Origin: Candidatus Omnitrophota bacterium
GTDB taxonomy: Bacteria; Omnitrophota; Gorgyraeia; Duberdicusellales; 4484-171
DNA: 5,215 nucleotides
Reading direction: 5' to 3'
Assembly: GCA_028717025.1 (NCBI GenBank)
Contig: JAQUOR010000135.1
Location: 1 to 5,215 of the forward strand
A model generated the notes under the pieces. It did no database searches. It was not told where the DNA came from and saw only the letters and a list, made by a program, of their open reading frames with translations. This document shows, piece by piece, positions 1-5,215 of this stretch. The stretch's first letter is position 1; the number at the start of each line of letters is the position of its first letter. The position numbers were made by a program, and so were the translations under genes.

Positions 1-1382
1 AACTTAACCATGAGCCATTTGACATTAGAATAATCCGTCGCTACCTTATAGCGATCACCGGAAAGACTATAGGCTTCGCTTCCAGCAATATCTTCTCTCT
101 TTACATAAACAGCTAGTTTGCTTTCTACTTTTTTCCCATTTTTCCATTTCTTTAAGATTTCCAATGCTTGAGGAAGATCATCCTTATCAATCTTTCTGCG
201 CTGCGCCCCAAGATCAAAACCATCATGTTCCACTTTAATAAACAAAATTTCTACATTCTGAATGGCGCGTTCGTTATCAAAAAATAAAATACTAGTTTTC
301 ACTCCGCTGTAAGGCTGAAAAACTCCTGGAGGTAAAGACACTACGGCATATAATCCGTCTTCTACCAGTTTCTTACGAAGAGCCGTGTGAGCTGTGGCTG
401 ATTGAAAAATAATGCCCTCCGGAACGATCATACCAGCCCTGCCCTTAGGTCGAAGGTGAGTGATAAAATAATCTACAAAGAGCACTTCGGAACGATTTGA
501 AGGAATGCCGAATTTATTATGTGTGCTTACGCCTCCCTTAGGAGACATAAATGGCGGATTGGCGAGAATAACATCAAACTTATCAGCCCAACGCTCATCC
601 TGTGAAAGCGTGTTGTAATTGTATATTTTGGGGTTCCTAAAATGATGTAAATACATATTTACCTGCGAAATACGCACCATCCCCGGGTCAACATCATAAC
701 CTTCAAAGTTATTCATAAGCGCCTTACGTTGATCTGGAGTAAGTGGCTTTTCGCTATTCTTTGAACCGTCGGAATCCTTACCGTCGTGCTGTTCTAAAAT
801 ATGTTTGTAAGCGCTCACTAAAAATCCGGCTGTGCCGCAAGCAGGATCAAGTACTTTGTCGTCCTTTGTAGGATTTACTGCCGCAACGATAAAATCAATT
901 ATATGCCGGGGCGTACGAAACTGCCCGGCATCACCTTGGCTACCCATAATAGAAAGCAGATACTCATAAGCATTACCAAGCTCTTCAGAATGTGAATAAT
1001 CAAAATAGTTAATTTCTTTTAAGAAAAGCCCAAGCACTTCTGGTGAACGGTAAGGTAAAAATGCGGATTTAAAAATACCTCGAAAGAGTTCAGGGAGTTG
1101 TTTAGCCTCAGAAAATTTTACCAGCGCCTCTGAGTAAAGGTTCATACGCTCTTGATTGCCCAAGCGAGAGTCCATAAGGCGAGTCCATGCGTAACGCTCT
1201 AGGTTGCCCACAAAAAACGATGGCTCTCCACCAGCTTTAATAGCGAACTGATCCATATCATCCATAAACTTATAAATAAGTGCGTTAGTAATCTGGTCTA
1301 TTTGAGAAGATGGATTGGGAACAACGCCCACTAGTATTTGGCGAGCGGCATCAATATGACGTTTAGTTTCTTGTGTAAGCAT
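1..1382 (-). CDS. hsdM: Type I restriction-modification methyltransferase subunit HsdM, 3' end cut by window
   Basis: Predicted N6-adenine DNA methyltransferase subunit of a type I restriction-modification enzyme; it uses S-adenosylmethionine to mark host DNA and forms the core of the complex with HsdS and HsdR. My translation from the ATG at 1382 stays open for 460 codons to the window edge. It begins MLTQETKRHIDAARQ. Residues 1 to about 140 match the helical HsdM N-terminal domain. GQFRTPR at 153-159 is the signature opening the catalytic domain. DPACGTAGFL at 179-188 is SAM-binding motif I, and NPPF at 275-278 is catalytic motif IV of adenine-N6 enzymes. EcoEI-like HsdM proteins are roughly 490 residues, so a short C-terminal piece is missing. 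The last visible residues (W-L-M-V-K) resemble the opening of HsdS recognition domains, so an M-S fusion is possible. The start is 5 bases after the hsdR stop, with no clear Shine-Dalgarno, which suggests translational coupling. Family call is very secure; the 3' end is unknown. Confidence 0.95.
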   Translation of the reverse strand, partial: MLTQETKRHIDAARQILVGVVPNPSSQIDQITNALIYKFMDDMDQFAIKAGGEPSFFVGNLERYAWTRLMDSRLGNQERMNLYSEALVKFSEAKQLPELFRGIFKSAFLPYRSPEVLGLFLKEINYFDYSHSEELGNAYEYLLSIMGSQGDAGQFRTPRHIIDFIVAAVNPTKDDKVLDPACGTAGFLVSAYKHILEQHDGKDSDGSKNSEKPLTPDQRKALMNNFEGYDVDPGMVRISQVNMYLHHFRNPKIYNYNTLSQDERWADKFDVILANPPFMSPKGGVSTHNKFGIPSNRSEVLFVDYFITHLRPKGRAGMIVPEGIIFQSATAHTALRKKLVEDGLYAVVSLPPGVFQPYSGVKTSILFFDNERAIQNVEILFIKVEHDGFDLGAQRRKIDKDDLPQALEILKKWKNGKKVESKLAVYVKREDIAGSEAYSLSGDRYKVATDYSNVKWLMVK

Positions 1383-1387
1383 ATTTT
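1383..1387 (-). other. hsdR-hsdM junction, likely translational coupling
   Basis: Only five bases separate the hsdR TAA from the hsdM ATG, and the sequence before the ATG (GGCTTAAAAAAT) has no purine-rich Shine-Dalgarno. What is seen fits ribosomes that finish hsdR and restart on hsdM, which would tie the amounts of the two subunits together. Coupling is inferred from spacing alone. Confidence 0.55.
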
Positions 1388-3964
1388 TTAAGCCATAAAT
1401 GTATTCAAAGATACATAGTCTTTGATATACGTGGGAACGATTGTTTTGTAACTATTTAGCTTTTGGTATTCGTCAAAACCGAAAGACGAGCAGAAATTAA
1501 ACTGCGCGGGCGTGTTATTCTTAACTATCTGGCGGACTTCTTCATCCACAATGTACGCCTTAAAGAAACTCTTTACCGCATCGTAATGTTCCATATCTAC
1601 ATTATTCACCGCTTGGAATTTAAGCCACTCTGACTCAAGAATATCGTCTTTCATCTCAAAGCCATCTTTCTGGCCGAACGCAACTAAAAGAAATTCGCGA
1701 ATCGAGATACGGCGGTCTACATGAAATGCCTTGCGAATCTTCTCAAGATTGAGGAAATACTTTGGATTTTCAAAGACGTGTTTCTTGGTATATTCTTCTG
1801 CGCCAATAACATCGCCGTTATCCCAGAGATTTTTAAGCGTAGCATTTCCGAGTACATCTTCGTCTACCGCCTTTTTGAATCCTTCACGGTCAATGCGCAT
1901 CCCCTCCGCACCAACAGGAATCTCCGCAATGGTTTCAATGGCATCGGGATAAGCCAAATCAATCATCCCTTTAAACACTTTATTCCCCTTTTCATCTACA
2001 TATTCGGTCTCTGCGTCCTGGCCAGGTCCCACCTCAACTGCAATTCCTTTAGGAGCTTTTTTTATCTGAGGAAGCGCAATTTTCTCATCATACTGGAACT
2101 CTCTTTCAAAATACTCGCAGGTTGCAAAGAAATCAAAGAATTTAAACCGTTCCTTGGATGCGGCGCGGGTTTCTTTTGCCGAATAGTCTATATACTCAAA
2201 AAGATATTTGCGGGTTCCTCGGCCTTTTATCTGCACAAATTCAGAAGGGCTAAAAACCGGGCGCATTAAAGCGAGATTTAATATATCCTGACAGTCATAG
2301 CCGGTTGTCATCATGCCAACAGTCACACACACGCGTGTCTTGCCGGAATCATATCCTTCTGGATATTTTACCTTACCGCCCAAAACGTTATTTGCAAAAT
2401 TAATTGTCATTTGTTGAGCGCCCTGTACCAATGACGTAACCTGCACGGCAAAATCAGATTCTCCGTATTGAGCTGGCCATTTTTCAAAAGCCAGTTTATT
2501 CAAAATGTTAGAAATTCGCGCGGCATGGCTTTGTGATACACAAAAGACAATTGATTTTCCAAAAAGATCTACGCCATGCATTTTAGCTATTGGGTCAAAC
2601 AACCCGTTATCTATAAACGCTTTACACATGGCAATATTTGTTTCTTCGTTAAAGAACTTCCGCTCATAATGCCGTTCATTGTAAACTTCCTCTACTGAAA
2701 CGCCTTCTTCCGTACTAGTATGCACAGCATAGCCATCATCTGAAAGAAGCTGTGTCGTTATCTCAGTACGCGCATCTACGATAACAGGATTAACTAAATA
2801 TTTAGGAACGCCATCCAATAGCGAAAACCGAAATGTAGGCTCTCCCGAAGCACAACCAAATGTTTTATATGTATCAAAAAGTTGGCGGCGCTCAAACTCA
2901 CGTTGTGTATCAACGTCTTCAGAATCAAAACCTTTTAGATAATCCTTTGGCGTAGCGGTAAGCCCAAGTTTATAGCCAACAAAATATTCAAACACTGCTC
3001 GACTATTACCTCCGATAGACCGATGTGCTTCGTCAGAAACGACAAATTCAAAATCAGTCGGAGAAAATTCCTTCTTAAAGCGATCTCCCGCAAGGAAAGT
3101 CTGAATGGTTGATACAATAATTTGGGCGTTGCGCCATGAATCGCGACTATCCTTGTAAATCATAGCAGTAAAATCCCGCCCAAGATAAGCTCTAAATGCT
3201 TTATGTGCTTGCTCTTCTAATTCAAGGCGATCAACCAAGAATAGTATACGGCGGGCGTTGCCTGATTTAAGAAAAAGCTTAATGACGGCGGCAGAAATGA
3301 GCGTTTTGCCTGTTCCTGTTGCCATTTCAAAAAGAAATCTGGTTTTACCGTCTTTAGCAGCAGCCTGTAAACTCTTGATTGCCTGCACCTGATAGGGACG
3401 CATTTGCTTTAGATTGTTATTACGAAGAAACGCGGGGCGCTGAGCGTCATCTTGGAAAGCAGGATCTCTTGCGAAACCAGGCATTTGTGATTCCATAATA
3501 TAATTTTCATCTACAGGGGTATCCGCAAGTTCTTTGGGATTAGGCGTATAGACTTTATACTGCGTGACAGATTCTTGAGTTGGAAATCGAGAAATAGTTT
3601 CAGGATTACCGTGCTTAGTATCCCAAAAATAATGGATATTGCCGTTTGAAAGAATGATAAATCTAGCGTTTACATTACGCGCGTAATTTCTAGCTTGCTC
3701 CTTAGCAGACAAAGGATCAATAGATTCTTTCTTAGCCTCAACCACCACAAGCGCGCGACCATCTTTATCAAGCAGAAGAAAATCAATCGCACCTCTACGC
3801 TTATCATGTGTTTCTGCGTTCTCAAAATCATCACCTAATTCAGAAAATTTAACTCCAGCCTCAAGTTGAATATTAACGGGTCCGTATTGGTCCGCTTCGA
3901 AACGCCAACCCGACTCTCCGAGTTTTTTATTAATCTTTATCCTTGCTTGAGCTTCTTTTGCCAT
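1388..3964 (-). CDS. hsdR: Type I restriction enzyme subunit HsdR, EcoEI-like (858 aa)
   Basis: Restriction and DNA-translocation subunit of a type I system; with HsdM and HsdS it pumps DNA using ATP and cuts unmodified, usually phage, DNA far from the recognition site. The N-terminal nuclease has the PD-(D/E)xK residues D61 and E76-A-K78 and the accessory Q90-x3-Y94 motif. The SF2 helicase follows: RPYQ at 189-192, Walker A ATGTGKT at 215-221, DEAH at 311-314, LTATP at 335-339, TTGYD at 554-558 and QIKGRGTR at 579-586. The remainder, roughly 650-855, corresponds to the EcoEI-type C-terminal domain that holds the subunit on the complex. The length is close to EcoEI HsdR and much shorter than EcoKI HsdR (about 1170). 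No motif is missing, so it should be active. The ATG at 3964 starts a typical HsdR N-terminus; upstream is only a weak purine run (TTAAAGAAAA). It follows abi by 34 bases and is probably in the same transcript. Confidence 0.97.
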   Translation of the reverse strand: MAKEAQARIKINKKLGESGWRFEADQYGPVNIQLEAGVKFSELGDDFENAETHDKRRGAIDFLLLDKDGRALVVVEAKKESIDPLSAKEQARNYARNVNARFIILSNGNIHYFWDTKHGNPETISRFPTQESVTQYKVYTPNPKELADTPVDENYIMESQMPGFARDPAFQDDAQRPAFLRNNNLKQMRPYQVQAIKSLQAAAKDGKTRFLFEMATGTGKTLISAAVIKLFLKSGNARRILFLVDRLELEEQAHKAFRAYLGRDFTAMIYKDSRDSWRNAQIIVSTIQTFLAGDRFKKEFSPTDFEFVVSDEAHRSIGGNSRAVFEYFVGYKLGLTATPKDYLKGFDSEDVDTQREFERRQLFDTYKTFGCASGEPTFRFSLLDGVPKYLVNPVIVDARTEITTQLLSDDGYAVHTSTEEGVSVEEVYNERHYERKFFNEETNIAMCKAFIDNGLFDPIAKMHGVDLFGKSIVFCVSQSHAARISNILNKLAFEKWPAQYGESDFAVQVTSLVQGAQQMTINFANNVLGGKVKYPEGYDSGKTRVCVTVGMMTTGYDCQDILNLALMRPVFSPSEFVQIKGRGTRKYLFEYIDYSAKETRAASKERFKFFDFFATCEYFEREFQYDEKIALPQIKKAPKGIAVEVGPGQDAETEYVDEKGNKVFKGMIDLAYPDAIETIAEIPVGAEGMRIDREGFKKAVDEDVLGNATLKNLWDNGDVIGAEEYTKKHVFENPKYFLNLEKIRKAFHVDRRISIREFLLVAFGQKDGFEMKDDILESEWLKFQAVNNVDMEHYDAVKSFFKAYIVDEEVRQIVKNNTPAQFNFCSSFGFDEYQKLNSYKTIVPTYIKDYVSLNTFMA

Positions 3965-3998
3965 TTTTCTTTAATCAGCTCTTGATGCCTACTATCTT

Positions 3999-4889
3999 TT
4001 ATTTCCACAATGGTGATTCTTTCCAACCATCAGGGAATCCCATGCTCCACCGAGATATCTCAGGATACTCATCAAGCAACGTAAGCAACCGGGCTTCCCA
4101 TTGGCTTTGTGGAGCGATAATTCTTAAAAGATAACGTAGAATAGTTAGTACACCAAAAATCCTGTTCTGCGGTATAAGAACAGGCTCATGCCATTGTGGA
4201 TACTTATTCTTCCTGGGGATGTACGGCTTAACGCCTAGCTCTCTGTTCCAAAGACGGCTATGATGCGCACAAATATTGCGGATCACGTTAATCGTCTGTA
4301 ACCAAGACGACAAAACCTCATCAGGGATACCATAATAAGCAGCGATTTCTTTCTTAAAAGCAACGGTCATCCCTCTATACATAGTAAGAATACAACCAAA
4401 AGACATAATCTCGCCGGTCATCCATAACGGTAAAAGTGCATGGTTATCACCGTATTTCTTTCTGAAATGCTCTACAAATTGTTCATGACTGCGGTTGACT
4501 TCTTTATTGATTTCATCAACCCAGCGCGAATGATCATCAGCCTCTAAATTTGGCAAGATTTCTTGTTTTGTATACCCAAAGGCACCCGATTCATGAGCCA
4601 GAATACAGATAAGCTGTGTTCTAATAGATACCTCTACCCTTTCAATAGCATCCATAACAATCAAGCGTAAACGACGGTCAAACGTATAATGGCGCCATGC
4701 TTTTTCAAAAGTTGTCCCCGGTTTAAAGTTATCGTCAGGCTGACGATAAGGATAGAGATAACCGCTTAATCTGTAATAATTAACATTTCTTAAGCGATCA
4801 ATAAGAAATACACGATCTACAACAAGGCCGCGCTTAATAAGCAGGCCTGCTTGCTCTTCAAAAGATAAAGGGGGTTTATCGTATTTCAT
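3999..4889 (-). CDS. Abi_2-family abortive infection protein with HEPN motif (AbiD/AbiF-like, 296 aa)
   Basis: Predicted HEPN-type RNase of the Abi_2 family (AbiD, AbiD1, AbiF), which stops growth of phage-infected cells. Numbering is from the ATG at 4889. The N-terminus MKYDKPPLSFEEQ is typical of the family, as is NYYRLSGYLYPYR at 37-49. A helix with ERVEVSIRTQ lies at 83-92, LPLWMTGEIMSFG at 153-165, and RNICAHH at 204-210 followed by SRLWNR at 211-216. R204-N-I-C-A-H209 fits the HEPN R-x4-H catalytic motif. A longer reading from a TTG at 4913 is possible but adds eight residues unlike the family and leaves the better Shine-Dalgarno unused, so ATG 4889 was chosen. No signal peptide or membrane segment was seen; cytoplasmic. 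The start site lies in a strong hairpin, and a structured RNA gene lies upstream, as reported for AbiF relatives. It heads the hsdR-hsdM operon. Family is secure; AbiF versus AbiD, RNA target and trigger are unknown. Confidence 0.92.
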   Translation of the reverse strand: MKYDKPPLSFEEQAGLLIKRGLVVDRVFLIDRLRNVNYYRLSGYLYPYRQPDDNFKPGTTFEKAWRHYTFDRRLRLIVMDAIERVEVSIRTQLICILAHESGAFGYTKQEILPNLEADDHSRWVDEINKEVNRSHEQFVEHFRKKYGDNHALLPLWMTGEIMSFGCILTMYRGMTVAFKKEIAAYYGIPDEVLSSWLQTINVIRNICAHHSRLWNRELGVKPYIPRKNKYPQWHEPVLIPQNRIFGVLTILRYLLRIIAPQSQWEARLLTLLDEYPEISRWSMGFPDGWKESPLWK

Positions 4890-4903
4890 ACGACAAACCC
4901 CCC
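4869..4903 (-). promoter_or_regulatory. Hairpin sequestering the abi ribosome binding site and start codon
   Basis: In the minus-strand RNA, 4903-4888 pairs with 4884-4869 around a three-base GAA loop (4887-4885). Sixteen consecutive pairs form, fourteen Watson-Crick and two G-U (4894 with 4878, 4903 with 4869). The 5' arm is the G6 ribosome binding site and the first two bases of the start codon; the 3' arm is codons 3-7, with the C run of two proline codons closing the stem. A stem this long should block ribosome entry unless something opens it, so abi translation is probably off by default. Pairing is read directly; the regulatory role is inferred. The conserved KPP peptide makes some of the C run expected, but not the rest of the stem. 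Confidence 0.72.
4898..4903 (-). promoter_or_regulatory. Unusual all-G ribosome binding site of abi
   Basis: GGGGGG lies 8 bases before the ATG at 4889. It can pair with the CCUCC anti-Shine-Dalgarno with one G-U pair. Its position supports the ATG over the upstream TTG. It is not the usual AGGAGG, and it is fully paired in the start-site hairpin. Confidence 0.6.
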
Positions 4904-4911
4904 ATAAAAGC

Positions 4912-4958
4912 AAAAACCCACCGAATTTCGCATGCTTTTCAGCAGAGGCGCGGCGGGT
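4912..4958 (-). terminator. Attenuator-like hairpin plus U5 in the abi leader
   Basis: The RNA segment ACCCGCCG (4958-4951) pairs with CGGUGGGU (4923-4916) over 8 pairs with one G-U. Inside it, CGC (4950-4948) pairs with GCG (4931-4929) and UGCU (4944-4941) with AGCA (4936-4933), capped by a GAAA tetraloop (4940-4937). CUC/U and AAAUU are unpaired internal elements. Five U residues follow directly (4916-4912), then GC and four more U. It lies between the abi promoter and the abi start, so it could stop transcription before abi or give a short leader RNA. It is weaker than a textbook terminator because of the AAAUU bulge. Confidence 0.55.
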
Positions 4959-4969
4959 ATGCTATTAAC

Positions 4970-4998
4970 AATATAACCAATATTTTCTAAAAAATCAA
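4970..4998 (-). promoter_or_regulatory. Probable promoter of abi-hsdR-hsdM
   Basis: TTGATT (4998-4993, 4 of 6 to the -35 consensus) and TATATT (4975-4970, 5 of 6 to the -10) are separated by 17 bases. The predicted start is the A at 4963, giving a 74-nt leader before the abi ATG. It lies just after the terminator of the upstream RNA, where a new promoter would be needed. ATATTG occurs twice at a 9-base period (4983-4978 and 4974-4969) across the -10 and might be an operator, although AT-rich sequence makes such repeats easy to find. Confidence 0.6.
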
Positions 4999-5054
4999 GT
5001 CTTTTTATTTGTATTCTATGCATTTTCTTGAGCCCATTCTTGCTTGCCATCAAC

Positions 5055-5086
5055 AAAAAACCTCCGCCATTTCTAGCGAAGGTTTT
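5055..5086 (-). terminator. Intrinsic terminator of the small RNA, possibly bidirectional
   Basis: AAAACCUUCGC (5086-5076) pairs with GCGGAGGUUUU (5067-5057), 11 pairs with one G-U, around an 8-base loop, and a run of six U (5060-5055) follows. On the plus strand the same stem is followed by TTTTAATTATTTTT, so it may also stop transcription from the other side. This is the clearest terminator in the window and separates the small RNA from the abi promoter. Confidence 0.85.
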
Positions 5087-5141
5087 AATTATTTTTACGT
5101 GGCAGTTCCCCCTTCGAAACATACCACTTTACCTAATTGTT
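5055..5141 (-). ncRNA. Predicted structured small RNA upstream of abi (about 87 nt)
   Basis: A promoter and an intrinsic terminator on the same strand bound an RNA of about 87 nt. After a short 5' tail comes hairpin 1: GUGGUA (5127-5122) pairs with UGCCAC (5104-5099), and after a bulged U, GUUUC (5120-5116) pairs with GGAAC (5109-5105), leaving a GAAGGG loop (5115-5110). An A/U-rich linker leads to the terminator hairpin. The reading frame across it (5122 to 4886) looks like chance, as it runs through both this terminator and the abi leader. From memory, a conserved RNA motif has been described upstream of abiF-like genes, and AbiF-RNA pairs have been reported as RNA toxin-antitoxin modules related to the origin of Cas13. 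Position, size and terminator fit that, but I cannot compare it with the consensus. It may bind the HEPN protein or act on abi mRNA; both are inference. Confidence 0.65.
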
Positions 5142-5147
5142 GATTAA

Positions 5148-5176
5148 TTTTTACCATAAAAAACTGCTTCTGTCAA
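5148..5176 (-). promoter_or_regulatory. Strong promoter of the small RNA
   Basis: A perfect TTGACA -35 (5176-5171), a 17-base spacer and TAAAAA (5153-5148, 4 of 6) preceded by TGG (5156-5154) form an extended -10 housekeeping-sigma promoter. The expected start is the A at 5141. The -35 is better than that of the abi promoter, so the small RNA is probably made in excess over abi mRNA, as expected of an antitoxin. An A/T-rich stretch just upstream could act as an UP element. Confidence 0.75.
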
Positions 5177-5215
5177 TCATTATCTATCATAGAACCATTG
5201 TCGTACTTAATACAT
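5177..5215. other. Non-coding right edge, no gene recognised
   Basis: This is the upstream end of the gene-free stretch 4890-5215; the rest of that stretch is taken up by the RNA elements described separately. It is A/T-rich. One minus-strand frame is open from the edge for 13 codons and ends in a TGA at 5176-5174 inside the small-RNA -35 box. It could be the tail of a gene beyond the window but is too short to judge. Confidence 0.4.

Noticed and set aside
1721..2269. 182-codon frame on the plus strand opposite hsdR
   Set aside because: It lies wholly opposite a well-conserved hsdR region, has no plausible ribosome binding site or promoter, and its odd composition (rich in F, I, C, N) is typical of an antisense shadow.
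3965..4030. Possible separate promoter for hsdR in the abi 3' end
   Set aside because: The best pair of boxes (TTGGAA, then AATAAA after 17 bases) matches only 4 of 6 each; not enough to claim against co-transcription.
3943..4134. 63-codon plus-strand frame spanning the abi-hsdR junction
   Set aside because: It is opposite the abi 3' end and the hsdR start, with no promoter or family resemblance; a shadow frame.
4890..4913. TTG at 4913 as the abi start
   Set aside because: It adds MLLWGVCR, unlike family N-termini, while the ATG at 4889 gives the typical MKYDKPPLS start with G6 at 8 bases spacing.
4886..5122. Open reading frame of 78 codons on the minus strand across the intergenic region
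   Set aside because: It runs through the small-RNA terminator, the abi promoter and both leader hairpins, overlaps the abi start, has no convincing ribosome binding site and its protein resembles no family I know.
4868..5127. CRISPR array or Cas13-like guide cassette, given the HEPN protein and repeated hairpins
   Set aside because: There are no direct repeats with regular spacers, and the protein has a single HEPN motif and is far shorter than Cas13.
5174..5215. Tail of an upstream minus-strand gene entering from the right edge
   Set aside because: Thirteen open codons ending at a TGA are no evidence of coding, and the other two frames close sooner.

Overview
The window looks like a bacterial anti-phage defence cassette. 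All confident genes lie on the minus strand and are read right to left. The standard code (TGA as stop) fits, and base composition is moderately AT-rich, more so in the non-coding right end. Nothing in the window allows a confident placement of the organism. Type I restriction and Abi genes move horizontally, so their family is no guide to taxonomy.

Reading along the minus strand, the layout is as follows. (1) 5215-4890 is a 326-base non-coding stretch holding two promoter-hairpin-U-tract units in tandem. The first is a near-consensus promoter (TTGACA, 17-base spacer, TGG-TAAAAA extended -10) driving a predicted RNA of about 87 nt with two hairpins, the second being an intrinsic terminator. 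The second is a weaker promoter followed by a 5' leader with an attenuator-like hairpin plus U5. (2) 4889-3999 is an Abi_2-family protein (AbiD/AbiF-like) of 296 residues with a HEPN-type R-x4-H motif. Its ribosome binding site and start codon lie inside a near-perfect 16-bp hairpin. (3) 3964-1388 is hsdR, an EcoEI-like type I restriction subunit of 858 residues with nuclease and helicase motifs intact. (4) 1382 to the left edge is hsdM, the N6-adenine methyltransferase subunit, cut by the window after about 460 residues. Its last visible residues resemble the start of a specificity domain.

How the parts may work together: the spacings (34 bases abi-hsdR, 5 bases hsdR-hsdM, no terminator seen between) suggest one transcript. 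HsdR and HsdM, with a specificity subunit presumably beyond the left edge, would make a complete type I restriction-modification enzyme. The upstream HEPN protein is a predicted RNase and would give a second, suicidal layer of defence. The dense RNA-level control in front of abi is what a toxic protein would need: a separate small RNA, an attenuator and a start-site hairpin. The most interesting hypothesis is that the small RNA is the partner or antitoxin of the HEPN protein, and that the whole is linked to the state of the restriction enzyme, much as the HEPN nuclease PrrC is linked to a type I system in Escherichia coli. Gene identities are well supported by motifs. The RNA elements are read from base pairing by eye, and the regulatory logic is inference.
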